A stretch of DNA of 64,000 nucleotides from Euryarchaeota archaeon UBA182. GTDB lineage: Archaea; Thermoplasmatota; Poseidoniia; Poseidoniales; Thalassarchaeaceae. Positions within the stretch are counted from its first letter, which is position 1. Every line of letters begins with the position of its first letter. A program made the position numbers and the translations under genes. A model generated the notes under the pieces. It worked only from the letters and a program-made list of their open reading frames with translations, ran no database searches and had not been told where the DNA came from. The stretch is from contig DAGH01000025.1 in NCBI GenBank assembly GCA_002495675.1, forward strand, positions 62,001-126,000, read 5' to 3'. This document shows, piece after piece, positions 9,148-16,790 of the stretch.

Positions 9148-10635
9148 TCAGGTAATTCTGATCGTCACAATGGCTATTGATGTTGATTTTTTGTCATCAG
9201 TGACTCTTAGTGTGAAGGAATGTGTCCCTTGTCTGAGCTTTACCCTGATAGACGATGATGAGCCAATCACACGTTGCTTCTCGTCAATCCATTCCCAGGT
9301 CGTGATTTCGCCATCCGGATCGTAGGACCTTGACCCATCCAGCGATACAACCAGAGTGCCATCAGAGTCTGATTTCAGGGTCTTGTCTTCACCGGCGTCT
9401 GCAACAGGGGGGAGGTTGATTTTCTTCGCCGTGGATGACAGCTCCTCCAAAAGGTCAACATCCTCCTCCTCGATAGCGCCGGGGGGGACCTCAATTGCCA
9501 TTTGGCTCAGTAGTTCAGAAGTTTCCTCAGGGGTGTGCTCGAATCTAGAATCAGGCTCAGGCTCGTAAATGAAATTCTCCCTCTCATCGACTTCATAGTC
9601 TTCCGCAGGATCTTCAATTAAAGGCCCGTGAGGGTCCAATGCAAATATCGAGATGTGATTATTTGAGGGGTTCTCGCACACCACGGCAATTCGACTATCG
9701 TCTAACCTAGAAATGGTTGAGGGCATGCCATCAAACTCAGCCTTCCACATGACCTCCCCCTGTCGGATCCCATAGACATGAAACCATGATCCTACCAGAG
9801 TAATATCATCCGATGTGTAAATCAGATTTATTTTCTGGTGATCGACCTCTATTTTCCTCAGACCGCCACCATCCTCGAGAAATGTAATCACCCCCATCTC
9901 GTCCCCGATGACAACCCCTCTTTCGTGGGCGGTTATGGAGGCAACTGGGTTGTCAACCTCGTGTGTGTATATGTGCCCACGATCGCTACTCCAACACTCT
10001 ATCCTATTCTCTGGCCTATCATCACTCATCTCGTCCAGAGACCTTCGATACGTGACCAATACTCCAGATGGCATGAATACGGATGGACCAGCAATTTCTG
10101 CTAGACCTTCGTCAGGCACGGATGAGTGGATGAGAGAACCATCCTTGATAATGTAGAGTCCTCCAAAAACGCCCATTGCTGCTAATTCATGACCATGATG
10201 GCATACATCTGAAATCTCCTCAATGCCCTCGATACGCTTGTATTTTCCTGATTTGTCAAACCACGTGACGGATCCCGCCTCATCCAGAGCCCAAGCACAG
10301 CCCCTACCGCTCAATATCTTCGAGATCGGGCTTCCGAGGTTCAAGACCTCCTCGAGGCCAGACTCGGATACGTGATTGATTCGACCATTCTGATCTCCGG
10401 TGAGAAACCCGATTCCGTCGTGGGTGAAGCAGCTAACCTCCCGATCCATGCTAATCTCCATAGTGACTTCGTCGCCGACTTGCAAGGTGCAAATTTCTCG
10501 GCCCTTGTCCAAAAAAGCAATTCCCGATAGAATCGCGTCAATGCACGTTATCGATTCCGAGGGGCCAAGAAGTCTCTCAATGGCATCGAGAGTCCTCACC
10601 ACGGTCACGCCCAGAAGTAGGTGATTGATAATCAT
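9148..10635 (-). CDS. Beta-propeller-like protein with C-terminal PKD domain
   Basis: About 495 residues. I start it at ATG 10635, 7 bases after the purF stop; an upstream in-frame ATG would overlap purF. The first 370 residues are repeated beta-strand units with Gly/Asp/Trp patterns typical of WD40/PQQ-like propellers. An acidic linker (about 375-420) leads to a PKD domain in the last 85 residues, with PVADAGEDKTL, a SRSYDPDGEI turn and a terminal HSFTLRVTD strand. PKD modules are normally extracellular, yet no signal peptide or membrane segment is evident at this start. The function is unknown. It sits between purF and fabI on the same strand, about 77 bases before fabI, and may be cotranscribed with purF. 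Confidence 0.72.
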   Translation of the reverse strand: MIINHLLLGVTVVRTLDAIERLLGPSESITCIDAILSGIAFLDKGREICTLQVGDEVTMEISMDREVSCFTHDGIGFLTGDQNGRINHVSESGLEEVLNLGSPISKILSGRGCAWALDEAGSVTWFDKSGKYKRIEGIEEISDVCHHGHELAAMGVFGGLYIIKDGSLIHSSVPDEGLAEIAGPSVFMPSGVLVTYRRSLDEMSDDRPENRIECWSSDRGHIYTHEVDNPVASITAHERGVVIGDEMGVITFLEDGGGLRKIEVDHQKINLIYTSDDITLVGSWFHVYGIRQGEVMWKAEFDGMPSTISRLDDSRIAVVCENPSNNHISIFALDPHGPLIEDPAEDYEVDERENFIYEPEPDSRFEHTPEETSELLSQMAIEVPPGAIEEEDVDLLEELSSTAKKINLPPVADAGEDKTLKSDSDGTLVVSLDGSRSYDPDGEITTWEWIDEKQRVIGSSSSIRVKLRQGTHSFTLRVTDDKKSTSIAIVTIRIT

Positions 10636-10642
10636 TCGACAG

Positions 10643-12148
10643 TCATGGCGTTGCCTGCTGGGCTTCCTTCGCCCCATCCTTCCTCTTGGCTTCAAGCCTG
10701 TCGAGATAGGTGGCGTCTATCGCACCTGCAATGTAAATTCCATCGAAGCATGAGCAATCGAACGTCACAGCATTGGTGGAGTCTCCTGTGCAGGCTGCAA
10801 TTAGATCATCGAGTCTCTGATATACCATCCAATCCGCACCGATGGCCTCACAAATCTGGTCGACAGATCGACCATGGGCGATGTATTCCTCTCTCGCTGG
10901 CATGTCAATGCCATACACGTTTGGATGGATCACAGGAGGGGCACAGCTGGCGAAAAAGACGCTCTTCGCACCAGCCGACCTTGCCATTTCCACGATTCTC
11001 TTGGAGGTATTTCCCCTAACGATGCTGTCATCCACAATCAGGACGTTCTTGTTTTTGAATTCGCCCTCAATGGTGTTCAATTTCTTCCTCACGGAATCCT
11101 TCCTGACACTCTGGCCCGGCATGATGAATGTCCTGCCGATATATCGGTTCTTGACGAAACCCTCTCGGTATTGCACGCCCAGGGTTCTTGCCATCTCCAA
11201 TGCTGCGATTCTCCCGCTATCTGGGACTGGGACCACGACGTCGATTTCGTGGGACGGCCTCTCCGCCAGTATTCTCTCCCCCAGCAACCTCCCCATCCTG
11301 AGCCTCGCACCATGGACGGAGATTCCGTCGATGGTTGAGTCTGGTCTGGAGAAGTAGACATGTTCGAAGATGCAAGGGCGATGTTCTCCGTTTGGTGCGG
11401 TAACCTTTGAGCTGAAAGCTCCATTGGACCTGATTATGACGGTCTCGCCCGGCGCCACATCCCGCTCCAACTTGAAATCCAGTACGTCTAGGGCCACACT
11501 CTCAGATGCGAAAATCCACTCAGTCTTGCCCTTGACTTCCCTTGAGCCCATGCACAATGGCCTTATTCCATTCTTGTCCCTGATTGCAACTACGCCCCAT
11601 CCAGTTATCATCGCGACAACGGAGAATGAGCCGACTGCACGTTGGTGCAACCTCTCAACAGCCAAAAACACCGAATCCTCGTCCAATCCCCCATCCATAC
11701 CACCTCGATCTGCTACCGCCCTCTGTAGTTCCGCCGCAAAGAGGTTCAAGAGTGCCTCAGAGTCGGAATCCGTGTTGATTCTCCTGTGATCCTTTCTTTG
11801 CAGATCCTCAATGAGTTCATCTGAGTTGGTTAGGTTCCCGTTGTGGGCTATGCTCAGTCCAAAGGGGGAATTGGTGTAGAAGGGTTGGGCCTCGGCAGCG
11901 GAGCTGCTACCGGCTGTGGGGTACCTGACGTGGCCGATACCCATAGATCCCTGTAGGAGTTCGATGTGCTTCAGCTGGAAGACGTCACGGACAAGGCCAT
12001 TTGCTCTGCGATGGTAGACCCGCGATGGGGTGCTAGTAAGTATTCCCGCAGCGTCCTGACCGCGATGTTGCAGAACAAGCAAGCCATCATACAGAGTTGG
12101 GGAGATGGTAGACTCGGGCACCCCGACAATTCCTAGTATGCCGCACAT
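10643..12148 (-). CDS. purF: Amidophosphoribosyltransferase (PurF)
   Basis: About 501 residues. It catalyses the first committed step of purine synthesis, transferring the amide nitrogen of glutamine to PRPP. I place the start at ATG 12148, which gives MCGILGIVG and exposes Cys2 as the N-terminal nucleophile of the class II glutaminase after Met removal; 13 residues further upstream are open but would mask it. The N-terminal Ntn domain has HRGQDAAGI, GHVRYPTAG and SIAHNGNLTN. The C-terminal phosphoribosyltransferase half has VVPVPDSG and the PRPP loop VLIVDDSIVRGNT. Cys residues near the C terminus (CSCFDGIYIAG) suggest the Fe-S cluster or its remnant found in many PurF proteins. It lies downstream of L37e with a 55-base gap. 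Confidence 0.97.
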   Translation of the reverse strand: MCGILGIVGVPESTISPTLYDGLLVLQHRGQDAAGILTSTPSRVYHRRANGLVRDVFQLKHIELLQGSMGIGHVRYPTAGSSSAAEAQPFYTNSPFGLSIAHNGNLTNSDELIEDLQRKDHRRINTDSDSEALLNLFAAELQRAVADRGGMDGGLDEDSVFLAVERLHQRAVGSFSVVAMITGWGVVAIRDKNGIRPLCMGSREVKGKTEWIFASESVALDVLDFKLERDVAPGETVIIRSNGAFSSKVTAPNGEHRPCIFEHVYFSRPDSTIDGISVHGARLRMGRLLGERILAERPSHEIDVVVPVPDSGRIAALEMARTLGVQYREGFVKNRYIGRTFIMPGQSVRKDSVRKKLNTIEGEFKNKNVLIVDDSIVRGNTSKRIVEMARSAGAKSVFFASCAPPVIHPNVYGIDMPAREEYIAHGRSVDQICEAIGADWMVYQRLDDLIAACTGDSTNAVTFDCSCFDGIYIAGAIDATYLDRLEAKRKDGAKEAQQATP

Positions 12149-12203
12149 GGTGAACACGCTGCTCTGGTGACGTCGGAACTTAGGCATTCCCCAAAGCGCA
12201 GAG

Positions 12204-12383
12204 TTAGTCAGTCATGCGCCGATTCTTCTTGGCCCATCTGTAGCCGCGCATCCTTGCTGTCTTCCCGAACCCACAGGAAGCGCAGACGGCTTTGGACTTG
12301 TGATAGGAGTGCCTGCCACAGCGTCTGCAACGGATGTGCGTTTGCTTCTGCCTCTTTCCCATGCTGGGTGTTCCCTTTGACAT
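12204..12383 (-). CDS. rpl37e: Large ribosomal subunit protein L37e
   Basis: A 59-residue basic protein beginning [19 protein letters not shown], found by translating the minus strand. The zinc ribbon is intact, with CRRC (Cys19, Cys22) and CASCGFG (Cys34, Cys37) around [10 protein letters not shown], then a basic [11 protein letters not shown] tail as in archaeal and eukaryotic L37e. It binds 23S rRNA in the large subunit. It heads a minus-strand run with purF 55 bases downstream. The 71 bases upstream, before the end of the next membrane gene, are the likely promoter region. Confidence 0.96.
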   Translation of the reverse strand: MSKGTPSMGKRQKQTHIRCRRCGRHSYHKSKAVCASCGFGKTARMRGYRWAKKNRRMTD

Positions 12384-12454
12384 GCCAAGCCCTCCTCGAT
12401 GCTCGCGCGACCTACCTCAATGTTATGAGGGTTATCACTGGACTCAATATCAAA

Positions 12455-12739
12455 TTACGATGAACCCGGGACCCTGTTCATGGTTATCTTCAGCATCACA
12501 AATGAGGCAAGAAGGGAGCTCAACGATAGCATTGAGAAGGTGGCACTGATCGATCCTTGAACGATGTCATTAGAGAGCCGCGATGAGAGCCAAATGGACA
12601 ACGCGGTGTTGAGTAGTGAGGTGAAAATTAGGATTTTTGAGGATGATCCCGATCTGTAAGTCGCAAACAGATGGATCGAGAATGCCAGTGCTATGATCGA
12701 ATAACCAACGATGAAACCCGAGAGGGGGGCAGGGGTCAT
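12455..12739 (-). CDS. Small three-helix membrane protein, unknown
   Basis: A 94-residue hydrophobic protein with about three membrane segments (roughly 8-28, 35-54 and 62-86) and short polar loops. No family is recognised. Its ATG overlaps the stop of the 192-residue membrane gene by four bases (ATGA type), so the two are translationally coupled and may form a small complex. Nothing nearby fixes a function. The gene is supported by hydropathy, the coupling and the lack of a competing frame. Confidence 0.68.
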   Translation of the reverse strand: MTPAPLSGFIVGYSIIALAFSIHLFATYRSGSSSKILIFTSLLNTALSIWLSSRLSNDIVQGSISATFSMLSLSSLLASFVMLKITMNRVPGSS

Positions 12740-13314
12740 TCTCCACCACCACCTAGGTGTTTTGCCAGAATAGACAGCATCGCATCCCTCTCATCATCAT
12801 CCAAGCCCGGGGCAGGCGGGAGGGGGGGTTCAAAATTTTCAGACAGGGCTGTGAGACCGATGATGGACAGAAGTCCGATCATAATTCCAACTATGACCGG
12901 CAGGGATTTGATCAGTGTGTCCACGGTCAGCAGCCCGCTTGGGTGGAATACAAGTGATAGGATCACCGATGCCAGTATCATGATCCAGCCAACAGACAAA
13001 CTGGGGATGGAATAATCCCCATAAGAGCCAGCCCCGTTTAGAGCCAAAGCGACACCGGAGACCAGTAATGCCAGCCAGATCGCCGTGTACCTCAGTACCG
13101 ATGACAAGTCCGATGTACCACAGGAGTCGTAGAAACTACACAAGAAATCATCTGTAATTTTGCTATCAAAATCCCATGAGAGGATGAGTATCAACCCAAT
13201 GATGAAGGTTGATGGGGCGATCCTCCTTCTAAGGTATGCTGGCCCCATCCTGTTCCAAGAGAGGGATGCGACGCATATCGCGCCCCCGATAATGGCCGGC
13301 AATGGTGTGCTCAT
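12736..13314 (-). CDS. Polytopic membrane protein with acidic cytoplasmic tail, unknown
   Basis: A 192-residue protein with about five membrane segments followed by a proline-rich and acidic C terminus (PPLPPAPGLDDDERDAM) ending in HLGGGGE. The loop after the second helix contains two cysteines (DFLCSFYDSCG) that could form a disulphide outside the cell. No family is recognised. It is the first gene of a two-gene unit with the 94-residue membrane protein. It is divergent from the L44e operon across about 119 bases that must hold both promoters. Confidence 0.68.
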   Translation of the reverse strand: MSTPLPAIIGGAICVASLSWNRMGPAYLRRRIAPSTFIIGLILILSWDFDSKITDDFLCSFYDSCGTSDLSSVLRYTAIWLALLVSGVALALNGAGSYGDYSIPSLSVGWIMILASVILSLVFHPSGLLTVDTLIKSLPVIVGIMIGLLSIIGLTALSENFEPPLPPAPGLDDDERDAMLSILAKHLGGGGE

Positions 13315-13433
13315 GTGGCACGGGATGAGTCGTACGGCTTGAATCAGCCGGGGATTTCGATTGGTTCCAGACAGCCTCCACTATCGCCACACTCAAATAG
13401 GGACCGTTGGTGGACGGCTCGCTGGTGATACAG

Positions 13434-13715
13434 ATGGTAAAGCGCCCGAGGAAAGTTATGCGCTACAGTCCGTCTGCTGGAAAGCACACTGAGCACACAG
13501 TCGAGCGGGTCAAGAAGCGCCGCGCCAGCGAGTTGAAATGGGGCCAGAGGCGTTTCCGAAGAGTGACCGCTGGATACAGGGGTTTCCCACGGCCGAAGCC
13601 CTCCGGCGAGAAACCGACGAAGAGAGTGAATCTGCTCTACAGATGCACTGAGACAGGTAAGGCACATCAACCCGCAGCAAAGAGAGCGAAGAAGTTCGAA
13701 CTCGTGGACAGGTGA
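13434..13715 (+). CDS. rpl44e: Large ribosomal subunit protein L44e, zinc ligands degenerate
   Basis: A 93-residue basic protein of the L44e family. KHTEHTVERVKKRRASELKW, GQRRFRR and KPTKRVNLLYRC match the family core. I start it at ATG 13434, giving MVKRPRKVMRYSPSAGKH; an upstream ATG at 13407 would add an unfamiliar extension. Usual family members have YCPxC and CTECGKAH zinc-binding cysteines. Here those sites read YSPSAG and CTETGKAH, so only one of four cysteines remains and zinc binding is probably lost. It is followed 6 bases later by S27e, the usual archaeal order L44e-S27e-aIF2-alpha-Nop10. Confidence 0.96.
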   Translation: MVKRPRKVMRYSPSAGKHTEHTVERVKKRRASELKWGQRRFRRVTAGYRGFPRPKPSGEKPTKRVNLLYRCTETGKAHQPAAKRAKKFELVDR

Positions 13716-13721
13716 ACGTAG

Positions 13722-13895
13722 ATGTCAGGATCGGACTTTCTGAAGGTGAGCTGCAAGGACTGCGGGAACGAAACGATAATCTTCAGCAGAGCTTCGTCTG
13801 AAGTCTCCTGCTCCGTCTGCGGAAGTACGCTTGCTAAACCCAAGGGCGGGAAGGCAGACCTGGTGGGGAGCACGATCGTCGAAGTCCTCGAGTGA
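13722..13895 (+). CDS. rps27e: Small ribosomal subunit protein S27e
   Basis: A 57-residue protein starting MSGSDFLKVSCKDCGNE. It has an intact zinc ribbon, CKDCG near residues 11-15 and CSVCG near 30-34, with a C-terminal KADLVGSTIVEVLE that matches archaeal S27e. It sits between L44e and aIF2-alpha with 6-base and 13-base spacers, the classic archaeal translation operon. The family, length and neighbours all agree. Confidence 0.95.
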   Translation: MSGSDFLKVSCKDCGNETIIFSRASSEVSCSVCGSTLAKPKGGKADLVGSTIVEVLE

Positions 13896-13908
13896 AGGGG
13901 GGCGAATC

Positions 13909-14694
13909 TTGGCAAGAAAACAAACATGGCCAGAAGAAGGCGACCTGCTCGTCTGCATCGTAAAGTCAGTCAGCGACAAGGGGGCCTACCTGGAGATAGA
14001 TGGCCTGGATGGGGTCGAGGGCTTCGTCTTCATCGGCGAGGTCGCCGCAGGATGGGTCAAATCTGTAAGATCTCACCTCAGGGAGGGGCAGAGAGTCGTA
14101 GCCAAGGCCATTGGGGTCAAACAGGACCGAGGAAGGATTGACCTCTCCATCAAATCAGTCTCTGACGAAAGGCGTCGGGATGCTCTCCAGTTCTGGAAGA
14201 ACGAGCAACGAGCTGGGCAGATCATGAAGGTGGCGGCCGAGAGGGTCAAATGGAGCGATGACGAGCTTGATTCCAAGTCTGACGACCTCGTTGACGCCTT
14301 CGGCTCCTTGTATGGCGCCCTGGAAGAGGCTGCCGGCGACCCAGATTCCCTCTCCAATGCCGGCTTCTCAGGTGATTGGACCACCACCATCGTGGAACTA
14401 GCCGTTGAGAACATCGTCCCCGAGTCGGTGAAACTCAAGGGCAGCTTCCACATAGAGATCTGGTCCAGCGAGGGGGTTGCGGGGATCATGAAAGTCCTGG
14501 AGAAAGCCGAGGAAAGCGCCAGTTCAGCTGATGAAGTGACACTCACATGCCACTACGACGGGGCCCCGAATTATCGAGTCGAGATCGAAGGCCCCGACTA
14601 CAACTCTGCTGAATCAGCCTGGGAGGCTTGCGTCAAGGCGGCCGAGTCTGAGATGGCGGCCTTTGACGGGAAATTCGCTGCTGATAGGGTCTGA
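13909..14694 (+). CDS. aif2a: Translation initiation factor aIF2 subunit alpha
   Basis: About 261 residues. This is the alpha subunit of the heterotrimer that delivers initiator tRNA to the small subunit. I choose a TTG start at 13909, which gives MARKQTWPEEGDLLVCIVK as in the family and lies just after a purine-rich GAAGGGGGG element; an ATG at 13831 would lie inside S27e. Residues about 10-85 form the S1 OB domain (SDKGAYLEI, VREGQ-like LREGQ, RGRIDLSIK). A helical domain (RRRDALQFWKNEQRAG) and the alpha/beta C-terminal domain that binds the gamma subunit follow. It lies in the L44e-S27e-aIF2a-Nop10 operon. Confidence 0.95.
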   Translation: MARKQTWPEEGDLLVCIVKSVSDKGAYLEIDGLDGVEGFVFIGEVAAGWVKSVRSHLREGQRVVAKAIGVKQDRGRIDLSIKSVSDERRRDALQFWKNEQRAGQIMKVAAERVKWSDDELDSKSDDLVDAFGSLYGALEEAAGDPDSLSNAGFSGDWTTTIVELAVENIVPESVKLKGSFHIEIWSSEGVAGIMKVLEKAEESASSADEVTLTCHYDGAPNYRVEIEGPDYNSAESAWEACVKAAESEMAAFDGKFAADRV

Positions 14695-14741
14695 TAACCG
14701 TATTACTTCAAGGACCAGTTGCATCGGTATTTGGCTCGCGC

Positions 14742-14957
14742 ATGCCAAGATCAAAGTTGCAGAGATGCCCTACATGTCACTCCTACGGCTTCAAGAGAGT
14801 GTGTGACTGTGGGGCTACCCGTGTATCTGTGGCGCCATTGAAGTACTCCCCGGAAGATCCCCAAGGAGACAGGCGCAGAACGAGGGAGGGCTGGGGGACA
14901 GAGGAGTGGGTCGATGGACTTCCCAGCCCACGCAATGCAGGGGAGGAAGAGGAGTGA
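14742..14957 (+). CDS. nop10: H/ACA ribonucleoprotein subunit Nop10
   Basis: A 71-residue protein. The N-terminal half has CPTCHSYG and VCDCGATR, the zinc ribbon of archaeal Nop10, followed by the conserved PLKYSPEDPQGDRRR segment that contacts Cbf5 in the pseudouridylation complex. The acidic C-terminal extension (about residues 50-71, ending GEEEE) is longer than in most archaeal Nop10 proteins of about 60 residues. Its stop overlaps the GTG start of the PAC2-family gene, implying translational coupling. Confidence 0.92.
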   Translation: MPRSKLQRCPTCHSYGFKRVCDCGATRVSVAPLKYSPEDPQGDRRRTREGWGTEEWVDGLPSPRNAGEEEE

Positions 14958-15703
14958 ACAGAACAAAGGTCCATTGGCTGAAGGAAATGCCCCTGCACAC
15001 GGCAGTGTTGGAGGCAGTGCCGGGGATCGGCAATGTTGGGAAGCTGATCGTCGACGGCCTAGTCTCGACCCATCAATCTGAGTTAATTGCCATGTTCTTG
15101 CACCCAGATATGCCTCCTCATGCAACCCTAGGCTCAGATGGAATCCTAAGGCCATCCCATATCTCCATGCACTCCGTCGACCTGGGGGGCTCCAACATCC
15201 TGTGCATAGGTTCCAATGCCCAACCCATGACTGCCTCGGGGCAGTACGAGATGTCAGAAAAGATACTGGAAACGCTGAATGAACACAGTACGTCCCCACT
15301 CTATGTCCTTGCGGGACTGGCAATGCCCCCTGAGTCCAAGGACATTCACCTTGTGTGCTCAGACTTGAGGATCAAGGAGCAGTTGGGAGAAAGGGGGCTA
15401 CGCGTGAAGTCTGATCAACCAGAAGCGGGAATGATAGGCTTGGCTGGGTTACTAATATCAATGGCTCCTTTGTACGGTGTGGATGTTGTGGGATTTGTGG
15501 CTGAGACAGTGGGCGGTGCGACAGATGCTGCTGCAGCCGAGAGGCTCTCACGCTTCATCGAGCAGGAGTTCGGTACAGCCGTTGCTTTGAGTCTGGACAG
15601 GACACAGAAGATTGCATCCGAACTGCTGGAGTCCGTTGGGATATCTGAATCTGCAATCGCCGAGTTAATGGGGGAGTCCGGCCTGGGTGACCTCTACGTT
15701 TGA
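14954..15703 (+). CDS. PAC2 family protein (proteasome-assembly-chaperone-like)
   Basis: About 249 residues. I start it at GTG 14954, which overlaps the Nop10 stop (GTGA) and gives MNRTKVHWLKEMPLHTAVLE. PGIGNVGKLIVDGL near residues 23-36 and the YVLAGLAMP strand match the archaeal PAC2/COG2047 family, whose eukaryotic relatives assist proteasome assembly; the archaeal function is not firmly established. Position after aIF2-alpha and Nop10 is the usual archaeal context. The peptidase E gene follows within about 8 bases. Confidence 0.88.
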   Translation: MNRTKVHWLKEMPLHTAVLEAVPGIGNVGKLIVDGLVSTHQSELIAMFLHPDMPPHATLGSDGILRPSHISMHSVDLGGSNILCIGSNAQPMTASGQYEMSEKILETLNEHSTSPLYVLAGLAMPPESKDIHLVCSDLRIKEQLGERGLRVKSDQPEAGMIGLAGLLISMAPLYGVDVVGFVAETVGGATDAAAAERLSRFIEQEFGTAVALSLDRTQKIASELLESVGISESAIAELMGESGLGDLYV

Positions 15704-15711
15704 GGGTTGAC

Positions 15712-16437
15712 ATGAGGGTCCTTCTTGGGAGTGGTGGAATTGGCACCAAGGAACGAACCGCTAGGTTCAAAGGTCTACTGACCGAGCATTTTGAGGGTTG
15801 CAGCAGAATTCTATTCATCCCACTGGCTTCTGCGAATCACCAAGACAGGGTCATCAAGATGAGGGATCTGTTGGGTATGGACGAGTCCAATCTCGTGCTC
15901 ATCGATCAAAGCCATGCGGAGGATCAGATACAGGACGTTGACGGGATCTACATGGGAGGAGGGAATTCATTCCTACTGATTCAAGAGCTTCACAGACTGG
16001 GTATCGTCAAGGCGATCAGGGAGTCTGTCAAGAACGGCATGCCGTACGTCGGCGTTAGCGCAGGTAGCAACGTGGCTTGTCCAACCATGATGACCACGAA
16101 CGACATGCCGATCGTGCTCCCTGAAACCTTTGACTCACTAGGCATCGTTCCGTTCCAGATCAACCCACACTATTACCCCGGGAAAATTACATTCACCCAC
16201 CAAGGCGATCAACACCCCCACTACGGCGAGTCCCGGGCACAGAGGATCTCGGAATACCACATGCTCCATGACACGCCTGTCCTAGGCATGTGGGAGGGGT
16301 CGTATGTGCACTGGGACGGGGAGCAGGGGAAACTCATTGGAACCGGCGTGGCCTTCTACCCAGACAAAGAGAGTCTCGACCTCCGGGACGGAGCTGTATT
16401 CGACAAGGGGCTCAACCTCCGGCAATCATCCGCCTGA
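15712..16437 (+). CDS. pepE: Peptidase E (alpha-aspartyl dipeptidase, family S51)
   Basis: About 241 residues. It hydrolyses dipeptides with N-terminal aspartate. The start is taken at ATG 15712 behind a GAGG element; a TTG at 15700 overlapping the previous stop would add only four residues. The nucleophile motif is GVSAGSN with Ser116, and NPHYYPG has His153. The 37-residue spacing equals that of Salmonella PepE Ser120/His157. YMGGGNSFLL and CPTMMTTNDMPIVLP are also family signatures. The protein is cytoplasmic with no signal peptide. Its stop overlaps by 12 bases, tail to tail, the stop of the SAMP gene on the other strand. Confidence 0.94.
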   Translation: MRVLLGSGGIGTKERTARFKGLLTEHFEGCSRILFIPLASANHQDRVIKMRDLLGMDESNLVLIDQSHAEDQIQDVDGIYMGGGNSFLLIQELHRLGIVKAIRESVKNGMPYVGVSAGSNVACPTMMTTNDMPIVLPETFDSLGIVPFQINPHYYPGKITFTHQGDQHPHYGESRAQRISEYHMLHDTPVLGMWEGSYVHWDGEQGKLIGTGVAFYPDKESLDLRDGAVFDKGLNLRQSSA

Positions 16438-16626
16438 GGAGACGGTGATCAGCTCCAGTTCAATATCCCCGTCGATCCTCGAGTTATGGGGGACTATGGT
16501 GTCCTCATGTACAGCGAGCACGGTCGACGCATGGATGCCTAGTTCGAGGAGCACCTCGGAAATCAACACGGGCTTGGGAAATTCCAACACATGCTCCCCA
16601 TCGTCATGTTTGACAGTGACCATCAT
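16426..16626 (-). CDS. Small archaeal ubiquitin-like modifier protein (SAMP/MoaD/ThiS fold)
   Basis: A 66-residue beta-grasp protein, MMVTVKHDDGEHVLEF to a C-terminal SSGG. The terminal di-glycine is the adenylation and thiocarboxylation or conjugation site of ThiS, MoaD, Urm1 and SAMP proteins. LISEVLLELGI and AVHEDTIVPHNSRI match the helix and the loop of this family. I start it at the first of two adjacent ATGs (16626); a longer reading would translate the tRNA-Ser gene and is rejected. No E1-like activator is in the window, so sulfur carrier and protein modifier cannot be separated. Confidence 0.85.
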   Translation of the reverse strand: MMVTVKHDDGEHVLEFPKPVLISEVLLELGIHASTVLAVHEDTIVPHNSRIDGDIELELITVSSGG

Positions 16627-16680
16627 GTGTTGTCGCAGGCTAAACAGGCTTATGTCTAATTCGATGGTCGATGGACCGTT

Positions 16681-16766
16681 GCCGAGATCGCATAGCCCGG
16701 TATTGCGGTGGATTCGAAATCCACTGTCCCTTGGACGCGGGGGTTCAAATCCCTCTCTCGGCGCCA
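16681..16766 (+). tRNA. tRNA-Ser (anticodon CGA), CCA encoded
   Basis: A complete class II cloverleaf. The acceptor stem GCCGAGA (16681-16687) pairs with TCTCGGC (16756-16762). The discriminator G is at 16763, and CCA at 16764-16766 is encoded. The anticodon stem GTGGA/TCCAC encloses loop TTCGAAA, giving anticodon CGA (reads UCG). A variable arm (GTCC-CTT-GGAC) and a T loop TTCAAAT are present. The long variable arm and G discriminator fit archaeal tRNA-Ser. Confidence 0.95.
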
Positions 16767-16790
16767 ATATTGGGTCCCTACACCATCCCC

